From NCBI GenBank assembly GCA_002418265.1, contig DIDS01000007.1, forward strand, positions 36,925 to 100,924: a stretch of DNA of 64,000 nt, given 5' to 3'. The position numbers and the translations under genes were made by a program. Positions 6,841 to 13,752 of the stretch are shown here, piece after piece; positions within the stretch are counted from its first letter, which is position 1, and each line of letters begins with the position of its first letter. Under the pieces are notes generated by a model, which saw nothing but the letters and a program-made list of their open reading frames with translations, had not been told where the DNA came from and searched no databases. This stretch comes from Acidimicrobiia bacterium UBA5794 (GTDB lineage: Bacteria; Actinomycetota; Acidimicrobiia; Spongiisociales; UBA5794).

Positions 6841-9390
6841 CTATTCCACAGTTACGGCTTCGGCAATCAGCTTGCTCAGCTTCTCCACGAGGGCACCCTT
6901 CTTGAAGTCTGACTTGTCGAAGATTGCATCGGCGCCCGCAAGCTCGGCGCGCTCCTTGTCCTCTTGCGACGCGACTCCCGAGAGCATCACGATGGGAATG
7001 CTTCCGTAGCGCTGTCGAACCAGGTGGATAAGAGCTACCCCATCAGCCCGTGGCATCGAGAAATCGACGACCAACGCATCGATCTTGCTCTCACCAAGCA
7101 CCGACAGCGCATCTGCGACCGAACCTGCCGAGAGGGTGGCAAACCCGTGCGATGCAAGAACGCCCGACACGACCTGTCGAACTCCCTGACTGTCGTCAAC
7201 GACGAGAACCGTGCTGACCGGTCCCGATGCTCGGATCTCGTCGTCCTGGAGGCTCGACGCCAGACGCCCGGCGTCGACGAGCAGCACCGTGTCATCACCG
7301 CCGAGAAGCGCCACTCCGGTGACCACCGTGGATCCCGACAGGAGTGGCCCAAGGTCCTTCGTGACGACCTCCCGAACATCGAGCGTCCTGTCGACGGCAA
7401 GGGCAATTGGACCGAGTGGGCTCTGGATGATCATGACCTCCGCCGGCATGCCCTCAACATCAAGCCCCGCTACCGTTGCGAACGATGAGTACGGAATCCG
7501 TCCATCGTCGAAGGTGATCGTCGAGCCTCGCTCGGATACCTCAATCTCAACTTCGCCGATGGGAACCGATCCGACAACGGTCGCTTCGGGAAGACCCCAT
7601 GAGCGACCGCCAGCCTCGAACAGCTGAGCTCTTTGGAGGGCGCGGTGCGCGGGAATGGTGATCGTAAATGTCACACCATCGGACGACGACGTCATCGCAA
7701 GCGAGCCGTACACCTCTTCGACAATCTGGGAGATTCGGAACAAACCATCTCCATCGCCTGTGAACTCAGACGATTGAGGATTCGTTGAGAAGCCTTCGGA
7801 AAACAATGCAGCCCGCAACTCCTCCGAGGATGGATCGCCCTCAACGAGACCGAGTCCCAGCGCGGTTTCTCGCACCGCTGTCCAATCGATACCGGCGCCG
7901 TCGTCCGCCACCTCGATCGTCACATGCTGGCCGTCGCTCTTGAACCCCACAGAAACGGTTCCCTTCGAAGACTTGCCAGCACGGACACGGTCTTCGTGTG
8001 GCTCGATTCCGTGTACGACCGCATTCACCATCAGCTGGCGTACGACTTCACCGACGCGGTCAACCATCTGCCGATCGACAATGGTGTCTTCACCGGTGAC
8101 GATAAGCTCAACGCGTTTCTCACACTTCTTGGCGAGATACTTCATCACCTGTGGCAGTGTCGCCAGTGTGGATTCCATGGAAAGAGATGTCAGCCCCAAT
8201 GCACGATGCTCAAGATCCATCGACGAACGTCTCACAGTCTCGATCGCCTCAAGCGCACCCTCGGCTGCGGGAATCGACCTCGCCTCCGCCGTCTGGAGAA
8301 CGTGACCTGCGTGTGTGCTGAGAGACTGCAGATCCATGCGCAGAGCTGCGACATCATTGATCATGCGGTACAACCGCCCGGCATTGACCGGGACCGACTC
8401 CTCGGCCGCCCACGCCTCGACGGCGCTGGCGAGGCCCCCGAGTCCGTAGACCGGAATCGCGTCACCATCGAGCATCGACCCTTCAATGTCGAGAAAAGAA
8501 ATGTCGATGTCTCCGTCGATCACCGCCATCGGATCCGACGCGGTACGTTGGGCAGCGGCGGCTAACTCATCGGGCTGTGTGCGATGAGTAGCCGCAGCCT
8601 GCCCTGCTCCGCCCGCGAAGGCAGATCTCACGATCTCAATGGTGACGACAGGCATCCCGAGCTTGCCGTCCGGGCCAGGCTCGAACACGAGCCTGTCTTC
8701 CAGGTCTGGGCTGTCGTCCGGTAGGGGACTGTCCTCCGGGACAGGGCTGTCTTCCGGTGCGGGACCCAGATCTTCCGGTGGTGATGCAGCGATCTCCGCA
8801 GGCGATATCGGAATCTCGATGGTCTCGGGAACATCGGGAGTCGGATGACGGTCATCGGGTGTCGGATGTCGGTCGTCCGACGTCGGTGGTTCACCATCGG
8901 ACGTCGGTGGTTCATCACCGGTGGGCGATGAACGATCGTCGATGGTCAGTCGGACGTCGTAGGTCTTCACCTCGACTGGTTCTGCAAACATCGGCTCTGG
9001 CAGCTCGGCAAGTCTCGCCGGTTCATTGATCAGGGTTCGGATTGCCTCAATTGCTCCGGAGACCCCATCAGGATCGCCACCCAAGGCATCCGGTAGCGCC
9101 TCGACCAAGAGGCTGAGCGCCCTTCCGAGCATCACGGCAGGTTGAATCTCACCGTGTTGAATCCAACGCCAGACAACCTCACAGGTCTCGCCTCCCCTGG
9201 CGATCACCTCGTGCCCCATGACCCGGCCGGTCCCCTTGATGGTGTGACCTTCGCGCACCATTCGTCCCGCAAGCTCGATGGTCACTTGGCCGTCGATGAT
9301 GGCCTTGGCGCCTTCGGCCAGGGATGACGCCCGTTCAGTGAGTTCCTCACGGAACAGACTCTCGAGGTCGGGATCGTATTGCACAGCCAT
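6841..9390 (-). CDS. CheA-type hybrid histidine kinase with C-terminal receiver
   Basis: An 849-residue multidomain signalling protein. An Hpt domain comes first, with GHTIKGTGR and phospho-acceptor His49. A low-complexity Pro/Asp/Thr linker follows (about 150-230). Then comes a dimerisation and HATPase_c domain with LMVNAVVHGIEPHED (N box) and VADDGAGID (G1), a CheW-like domain near 590-720, and a receiver whose phospho-Asp is in VVDFSMP (about 776), with KSDF as the conserved Lys. Part of the linker is encoded by degenerate heptamer repeats and has a 7-residue period. No cheW, cheY, mcp or flagellar gene is nearby, so the input and output partners are unknown. The ribosome-binding site is AGGGA. 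Confidence 0.9.
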   Translation of the reverse strand: MAVQYDPDLESLFREELTERASSLAEGAKAIIDGQVTIELAGRMVREGHTIKGTGRVMGHEVIARGGETCEVVWRWIQHGEIQPAVMLGRALSLLVEALPDALGGDPDGVSGAIEAIRTLINEPARLAELPEPMFAEPVEVKTYDVRLTIDDRSSPTGDEPPTSDGEPPTSDDRHPTPDDRHPTPDVPETIEIPISPAEIAASPPEDLGPAPEDSPVPEDSPLPDDSPDLEDRLVFEPGPDGKLGMPVVTIEIVRSAFAGGAGQAAATHRTQPDELAAAAQRTASDPMAVIDGDIDISFLDIEGSMLDGDAIPVYGLGGLASAVEAWAAEESVPVNAGRLYRMINDVAALRMDLQSLSTHAGHVLQTAEARSIPAAEGALEAIETVRRSSMDLEHRALGLTSLSMESTLATLPQVMKYLAKKCEKRVELIVTGEDTIVDRQMVDRVGEVVRQLMVNAVVHGIEPHEDRVRAGKSSKGTVSVGFKSDGQHVTIEVADDGAGIDWTAVRETALGLGLVEGDPSSEELRAALFSEGFSTNPQSSEFTGDGDGLFRISQIVEEVYGSLAMTSSSDGVTFTITIPAHRALQRAQLFEAGGRSWGLPEATVVGSVPIGEVEIEVSERGSTITFDDGRIPYSSFATVAGLDVEGMPAEVMIIQSPLGPIALAVDRTLDVREVVTKDLGPLLSGSTVVTGVALLGGDDTVLLVDAGRLASSLQDDEIRASGPVSTVLVVDDSQGVRQVVSGVLASHGFATLSAGSVADALSVLGESKIDALVVDFSMPRADGVALIHLVRQRYGSIPIVMLSGVASQEDKERAELAGADAIFDKSDFKKGALVEKLSKLIAEAVTVE
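8835..8945. repeat. Degenerate in-frame heptamer array (GGTCATC family) in the cheA-like linker
   Basis: About 15 consecutive 7-bp units close to GGTCATC/GGACGTC. On the coding strand, three units make 21 nt, giving a 7-residue period such as TSDGEPP, TSDDRHP, TPDDRHP. Every unit that would create TGA in this frame carries a substitution. Confidence 0.8.
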
Positions 9391-9471
9391 TCATGTCCCT
9401 GCGTTGCCGCATTGGTTCTACTGTGCGATATCGGACATACCGGCATAGGTCTTAAGGACTATGGGCTTTTC

Positions 9472-9492
9472 AGAAGTCAGAAGTCAGAAGTC
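9472..9492. repeat. Heptamer array, AGAAGTC family
   Basis: Three perfect AGAAGTC units about 80 bp upstream of the cheA-like start. On the cheA strand they read TTCTGAC repeatedly, which resembles a -35 box; whether this is used is unknown. Confidence 0.92.
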
Positions 9493-9559
9493 AGAGGCGC
9501 TCCAAACACCGTCCTCCAGCGTAAACGAGAATGGATTCTGAAGTCGGAGGTTGGCAATC

Positions 9560-9608
9560 GGTCATCGGTCATCGGTCATCGGTCATCGGTCATCGGTTGT
9601 CGGTAATC
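9560..9608. repeat. Heptamer array, GGTCATC family
   Basis: Five perfect GGTCATC units followed by GGTTGTC and GGTAATC, seven in phase. The array ends 4 bp from the guaA stop codon. Confidence 0.95.
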
Positions 9609-9612
9609 CGAA

Positions 9613-11181
9613 TTACTCCCACTCGATGGTGGCGGGGGGCTTCGACGAGATGTCATAGGCGACGCGGTTGATGCCAGGCACCTCGTTGATTACGCGAGAC
9701 GAGATCTTGGCCAGTACGTCGTAGGGGATGCGTGCCCAATCAGCGGTCATGGCATCGTCGGAGGTCACAGCCCGCAGAATGAGTGGATAGGCGTAGGTCC
9801 GTCCGTCACCTTGCACCCCCACGCTCTTGATTGCTGGGAGCACACCGAACGACTGCCAGATCTCTCGGTACAGCCCGGCTTTGCGGATCTCGTCGAGGAC
9901 AATTGCGTCCGCGGCCCGGAGAATGTCGAGCCGCTCAATCGTGACGTCACCAATGATTCGCACCGCAAGTCCCGGACCGGGAAAGGGCTGGCGCCACACG
10001 ATCTCTTCAGGAAGTCCGAGCTCCTCACCCACGCCGCGAACCTCATCCTTGAAGAGATCCCTCAGCGGTTCGACGAGATCAAAGTTCATGTCATCAGGCA
10101 GACCACCGACATTGTGATGGCTCTTGATCTTCGCAGCGTCCTTGGTACCCGATTCGATCACATCGGGATACAACGTGCCTTGGACGAGGTAGTCGGCACC
10201 GTCAATATCGGCGGCAACCTCTTCAAACACTCGGATGAACGTTTCCCCAATGATTTTCCGCTTTTCCTCTGGATCCGTGACACCTGACAGCGCATCGAGA
10301 AACCTGTCCTGAGCCTGGACATGGATCAGGTTCATGTGGAAGTGGTTACGGAACGTTTCCTCAACCTGATCGCCCTCACCCATTCGCATCAACCCGTGGT
10401 CAACAAAAACGCACACCAGCTTGTCACCTATCGCCCTGTGGACCAACGCGGCGGCAACAGACGAGTCAACACCACCAGACAACCCGCAAATCGCAGTGCA
10501 TTCCCCGACCATCTCGCGAATTGACGCGACGGACCGTGCGATGATGCTTTCGTTCGTCCACGACGGTCGTGCTCCACAGGCATCGAAAAGGAACCGCTCA
10601 AGAACCGCTTGTCCGTGTTCTGTGTGTCCAACCTCGGGATGGAACTGCACCCCATACAAGCCCCGCTCGCGGTCTTCCATGGCGGCCACCGCTGCATCGG
10701 GTGTTGAGGCTGTCACTGTGAATCCCTCGGGTGCGGCGGACACGGCGTCGTTGTGACTCATCCACACCGTTTGCACCTCGGGAAGTTCTCTGAAGAGACC
10801 GCCATCATCAGAGACGGTGAGCTCGGCGGGTCCGAACTCAGATGTCCCCGTCGGGGCGACGGTCCCACCGAGCGCCTTTGCAAGCACCTGATGGCCGTAA
10901 CAGATCCCAAGCACCGGAATCCCAAGACTGAAGATCGTCTCATCGATCCCATATGCGTCGGTGGCATACACCGAAGCTGGACCTCCCGAGAGGATGATTC
11001 CGATCGGCTCCTTGGCCCGCACCTCCTCGGCGATTATCTCGCGAGATACGATTTCGGAAAAGACGTTGGCTTCACGAACCCGTCGTGCAATCAACTGGGC
11101 GTACTGAGCCCCGAAATCGACGACGAGCACCCTGTCGAAGTCACCCGTGGATGCGTGGCCAGAGACCGATGGTGCCCCCAT
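9613..11181 (-). CDS. guaA: GMP synthase (glutamine-hydrolysing)
   Basis: A 522-residue two-domain enzyme converting XMP to GMP. The class I amidotransferase domain has the nucleophile in GICYGHQ and the His-Glu pair in QFHPEVGHTEHG. The ATP-pyrophosphatase domain has the PP-loop GLSGGVDSS, and the C-terminal dimerisation domain ends in KPPATIEWE, the universal GuaA ending. Residues 1-14 before FDRVLVVDFGAQY are a short nonconserved extension. Its ATG overlaps the guaB3 stop as TGATG, so the two are coupled. Confidence 0.98.
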   Translation of the reverse strand: MGAPSVSGHASTGDFDRVLVVDFGAQYAQLIARRVREANVFSEIVSREIIAEEVRAKEPIGIILSGGPASVYATDAYGIDETIFSLGIPVLGICYGHQVLAKALGGTVAPTGTSEFGPAELTVSDDGGLFRELPEVQTVWMSHNDAVSAAPEGFTVTASTPDAAVAAMEDRERGLYGVQFHPEVGHTEHGQAVLERFLFDACGARPSWTNESIIARSVASIREMVGECTAICGLSGGVDSSVAAALVHRAIGDKLVCVFVDHGLMRMGEGDQVEETFRNHFHMNLIHVQAQDRFLDALSGVTDPEEKRKIIGETFIRVFEEVAADIDGADYLVQGTLYPDVIESGTKDAAKIKSHHNVGGLPDDMNFDLVEPLRDLFKDEVRGVGEELGLPEEIVWRQPFPGPGLAVRIIGDVTIERLDILRAADAIVLDEIRKAGLYREIWQSFGVLPAIKSVGVQGDGRTYAYPLILRAVTSDDAMTADWARIPYDVLAKISSRVINEVPGINRVAYDISSKPPATIEWE

Positions 11182-12338
11182 CAGCCCATCCCCACGCCCT
11201 GGGATCGTTGCAGCCGCTTTCCCTCTGTCTGGAGGGCGGGGGCAACCATGACTTCGGCCTTCTGGAATTCCTTGACCGTCGCATATCCGGTGGTGGCCAT
11301 CGAACCTCGGAGTCCACCAAACAGGTTTCTTCGCCCGTCGTTCTCGTGTGCGGGACCAACAAGAATCTCCTCAAGGGATCCAAGCGTCCCCGTTTCAACG
11401 CGGGAGCCACGAGGAAGTGTTGGATGGAAGGTCGCCATCCCCCAGTGATAGCCACCCGAGGGCGACTCAGAACTCGATGCAATGGGCGATCCAAGCATGA
11501 CAGCATCAGCACCACAAGCGATTGCTTTGGAAATGTCTCCCCCGGTTCGCATCCCACCATCAGCAATGACGTGGACGTAGCGACCCGTCTCCTCAAGGTA
11601 TGAGGTACGAGCTCCTGCAGCATCGGCGATTGCCGTGGCCTGCGGCACACCGATACCGAGCACACCCCGCGTGGTGCATGCCGCCCCCGGACCAACACCG
11701 ACCAGGACCCCGATGGCACCGGTGCGCATGAGGTGGAGAGCACCTGAATAGGAGGCACAGCCCCCGACGATAACCGGCATCTCAACTTCGCGAATGAAGG
11801 CATAAAGATCAAGGGGCTCCGTTCGTGAACTCACATGCTCAGCAGACACGACCGTCCCCTGGATGACGAGAACATCAAGCCCGCCCGCCTTGGCGTAATC
11901 GATGTAGGTAGCCACATTCTGAGGCGTGAGACTTCCGCATGCGGCGACGCCAGCAGCCTTGATCTCCCGTACCCGCTGCGTGATGAGCTCCGGTTTCACC
12001 GGCATCGCATACAGCTCCTGCATACGTTGGGTGGCCTTTTCGTTTGCCAACGATGCAATCTCGTCGTAGACGGGTATCGGATCCTCGTAACGTGTCCACA
12101 GTCCCTCAAGGTTGAGACACGCCAGGCCGCCGAGCCTGCCGATCTCGATCGCAGTGGCTGGGGTGACAGCTGAGTCCATGCCGGACGCCATCAAAGGAAG
12201 ATCAAAGGTGAATGCATCGAGTTCCCACGACAGATCAACATCTCGTGGATCTCTGGTGCGTCGTGAAGGCACGATCGCAATGTCATCGAATCCCCATGCT
12301 CGTCGACCCGTTTTTGCGATACCGATCTCGATTTCCAC
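11181..12338 (-). CDS. guaB3: GuaB3-family IMP dehydrogenase
   Basis: A 385-residue TIM-barrel protein of the GuaB3 family common in actinobacteria. It lacks the CBS pair found in classical GuaB. The AACTTRGVLG loop carries the catalytic Cys, and ADGGMRTGGDISKA is the phosphate-binding region. Translation from the GTG at 12338 is chosen because a GGAGG site lies 6 nt upstream; a longer reading would begin inside that site. It lies upstream of and coupled to guaA, which uses its XMP product. Whether GuaB3 or a separate GuaB carries the main flux is not settled for this family. Confidence 0.88.
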   Translation of the reverse strand: MEIEIGIAKTGRRAWGFDDIAIVPSRRTRDPRDVDLSWELDAFTFDLPLMASGMDSAVTPATAIEIGRLGGLACLNLEGLWTRYEDPIPVYDEIASLANEKATQRMQELYAMPVKPELITQRVREIKAAGVAACGSLTPQNVATYIDYAKAGGLDVLVIQGTVVSAEHVSSRTEPLDLYAFIREVEMPVIVGGCASYSGALHLMRTGAIGVLVGVGPGAACTTRGVLGIGVPQATAIADAAGARTSYLEETGRYVHVIADGGMRTGGDISKAIACGADAVMLGSPIASSSESPSGGYHWGMATFHPTLPRGSRVETGTLGSLEEILVGPAHENDGRRNLFGGLRGSMATTGYATVKEFQKAEVMVAPALQTEGKRLQRSQGVGMG

Positions 12339-12429
12339 GAGAGAACCTCCGGTTGGTGCCAGCAATCGGCAGGCTACTCGTTCCTGGATACTGGTCGATC
12401 CCTGCCAAGCAAGGAAATGAACCGGTGGA

Positions 12430-13425
12430 CTAGTAACCCCTTATTCCGACAGCCTCATAGACCTCACGCTGGTACCCGACTGAAAGCTCGCGAGCCTTCT
12501 CCCCCGAGGTTCGTAGCACGTCACGCACATCCCCGTTCTTCAAGGCGTTGTATGCGGCTTTGACAGGAGCCAGCTCTTCGATGACGGCTTCGGCAACCGC
12601 CGCCTTGAAGGCTCCGTAGCCACCATCTCCATACTCCTCAACGAGGTCGTCGATCGACCGATCAGTGCAGGCTGCCATGATCTCAAGGAGATTCGATATA
12701 CCTGGCTTTGCTTCGGTGTCGTAGCGGACAACAGGATCGCTGTCTGTGACGGCACTTTTGATCCGCTTGCTGATCACATCTGCGTTGTCAAGGATTGATA
12801 TGGACGCCTTCGGCTGACTATCAGACTTCGACATCTTCGAGGTCGGATCTGTCAACGACATGACACGCGCTGAGGTTTCGGGGATGTACGCCTCGGGGAT
12901 CGGAAACACATCACCGAAGCGGTTGTTGAATCGTTCAGCAACATCTCGCGTCACCTCAAGGTGCTGTCGCTGATCATCGCCGACCGGAACAAGATTTGCT
13001 CGGTACAGCAGAATGTCGGCCGCCATCAGGACAGGGTACGAGTACAGGCCGAGGTTGGATGCGTGGCCCGCCGCTGTCTTGTCCTTGAATTGGGTCATAC
13101 GGTTGAGCACACCCATTGGCATGAGTGTGCTGAGAATCCACGCGAGTTCAACATGGCCGGAAACCTGGCTCTGGGTATACAGGAGCGAGCGAGCCGGATC
13201 AATTCCAAGCGCCAGAAGCACTCGGGCTGTGTCAACCCTCGCCGCTTCGAGATCAGCAGGGTTGTACTCAACGGTCATGGCGTGCAGGTCGACGATGCAG
13301 TAGATCGCGTCGTAGTCACTCTGGAGTCGAGCCCAATTGCGGAATGCTCCGAGATAGTTCCCAAGATGCGGCTGCCCGGTGGGCTGCACCCCCGAAAAGA
13401 TCCGCTGTTTTCCCTCGCCCCTCAC
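12430..13425 (-). CDS. trpS: Tryptophan-tRNA ligase
   Basis: A 331-residue class Ic synthetase that charges tRNA-Trp. The HIGH-type motif is PTGQPHLGNYLGA and the KMSKS motif is SKMSKSD. Start choice matters: an in-frame ATG exists at 13488, but an intrinsic terminator lies between it and the family start, whereas the GTG at 13425 has a GGAAAGGA ribosome-binding site 7 nt upstream and gives the normal N-terminus (GKQRIFSGVQPTG). Expression is probably controlled by the upstream leader with a Trp-containing mini-ORF. Confidence 0.96.
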   Translation of the reverse strand: MRGEGKQRIFSGVQPTGQPHLGNYLGAFRNWARLQSDYDAIYCIVDLHAMTVEYNPADLEAARVDTARVLLALGIDPARSLLYTQSQVSGHVELAWILSTLMPMGVLNRMTQFKDKTAAGHASNLGLYSYPVLMAADILLYRANLVPVGDDQRQHLEVTRDVAERFNNRFGDVFPIPEAYIPETSARVMSLTDPTSKMSKSDSQPKASISILDNADVISKRIKSAVTDSDPVVRYDTEAKPGISNLLEIMAACTDRSIDDLVEEYGDGGYGAFKAAVAEAVIEELAPVKAAYNALKNGDVRDVLRTSGEKARELSVGYQREVYEAVGIRGY

Positions 13426-13443
13426 GTGTGCGTCCTTTCCAGC

Positions 13444-13471
13444 AAAAACGCCGGCAATTGAATCGCCGGCG
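13444..13471 (-). terminator. Intrinsic terminator in the trpS leader (attenuator)
   Basis: On the minus strand a perfect 7-bp stem (CGCCGGC and GCCGGCG, 9-nt loop) is followed directly by TTTTT. It sits 18 nt upstream of the trpS GTG, so transcripts must read through it to express trpS. Its 5' arm can also pair with CCGGCG in the leader (plus-strand 13504-13509), which would prevent termination. Confidence 0.75.
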
Positions 13472-13489
13472 CTGCCCACAGTTGACATA

Positions 13490-13508
13490 CGGCGATTCCT
13501 ATTCGCCG
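13490..13508 (-). promoter_or_regulatory. Upstream hairpin of trpS leader (anti-antiterminator candidate)
   Basis: A CGGCGA/TCGCCG inverted repeat with a 7-nt loop overlaps the end of the mini-ORF. Its first arm shares bases with the CCGGCG that can pair with the terminator, so the two structures exclude one another. Confidence 0.5.
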
Positions 13509-13537
13509 GACCGCCAAATGCTGAGCTTCATTCTCAT
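13499..13537 (-). CDS. Putative trpS leader peptide (MRMKLSIWRSGE)
   Basis: A 12-codon ORF with a single Trp at codon 8, ending in TAG inside the upstream hairpin. A TATCGT -10 stands exactly 6 nt before its ATG, the leaderless arrangement used elsewhere in this window. A Trp codon followed by alternative hairpins and a terminator before trpS suggests Trp-tRNA-sensing attenuation. It rests on one Trp codon, so it is a hypothesis. Confidence 0.45.
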   Translation of the reverse strand: MRMKLSIWRSGE

Positions 13538-13543
13538 GCATCA

Positions 13544-13549
13544 ACGATA
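13544..13549 (-). promoter_or_regulatory. -10 element of trpS leader transcript
   Basis: TATCGT, 6 nt before the ATG of the Trp-containing mini-ORF. No convincing -35 is seen. Confidence 0.4.
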
Positions 13550-13606
13550 GCTCAGTTTCTTGCCGATCTGCAGGTCCAGACATCGGAGCCAGCCCCTTCT
13601 GACGAA

Positions 13607-13635
13607 TTGACCTAACCGCAGATATGGTCCATACT
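13607..13635 (+). promoter_or_regulatory. Promoter of the cimA leader
   Basis: TTGACC (-35), a 17-nt spacer and CATACT (-10). The predicted start is only a few bases before the leader ATG at 13645, so the leader peptide would be translated from an almost leaderless mRNA. Confidence 0.65.
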
Positions 13636-13644
13636 TCTGAGTTC

Positions 13645-13680
13645 ATGACTGAGACCGCAACCACCATCATCATTATGTAG
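13645..13680 (+). CDS. cimA leader peptide (MTETATTIIIM)
   Basis: An 11-residue ORF with consecutive Thr-Thr-Ile-Ile-Ile codons, followed directly by a strong hairpin, then an intrinsic terminator, then cimA. Citramalate synthase feeds isoleucine synthesis, and Ile codons in a leader are the classical sensor for Ile-tRNA. The ORF is too short for standard gene callers. Confidence 0.75.
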   Translation: MTETATTIIIM

Positions 13681-13709
13681 GCGCATACGTCGTCATTAGA
13701 CGTGTGCGC
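13681..13709 (+). promoter_or_regulatory. Pause/competitor hairpin of the cimA attenuator
   Basis: Begins at the base after the leader stop codon. GCGCA-t-ACGTC pairs with GACGT-g-TGCGC around a 7-nt loop, ten base pairs with one internal mismatch. A ribosome stalled at the Ile codons would cover its 5' arm. Confidence 0.65.
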
Positions 13710-13714
13710 TCCTG

Positions 13715-13735
13715 AACCCTCCGATCCGGAGGGTT
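13715..13735 (+). terminator. Attenuator terminator upstream of cimA
   Basis: AACCCTCCG-atc-CGGAGGGTT, a 9-bp stem with a 3-nt loop, followed by the T-rich stretch CTTTCGTT. A second pairing, GGTTCT (13732-13737) with AGAACC (13746-13751), would bury the cimA ribosome-binding site, so control could act on translation as well as termination. Confidence 0.7.
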
Positions 13736-13752
13736 CTTTCGTTGGAGAACCC

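Noticed and set aside
9560..9608. CRISPR array
   Set aside because: Units are contiguous 7-mers with no spacers and no cas genes.
13426..13488. trpS start at the upstream ATG
   Set aside because: A terminator hairpin with T5 lies between that ATG and the family N-terminus, and the GTG at 13425 has a strong ribosome-binding site.
13426..13700. T-box riboswitch before trpS
   Set aside because: No T-box consensus bulge or specifier loop; the terminator and mini-ORF explain the region better.
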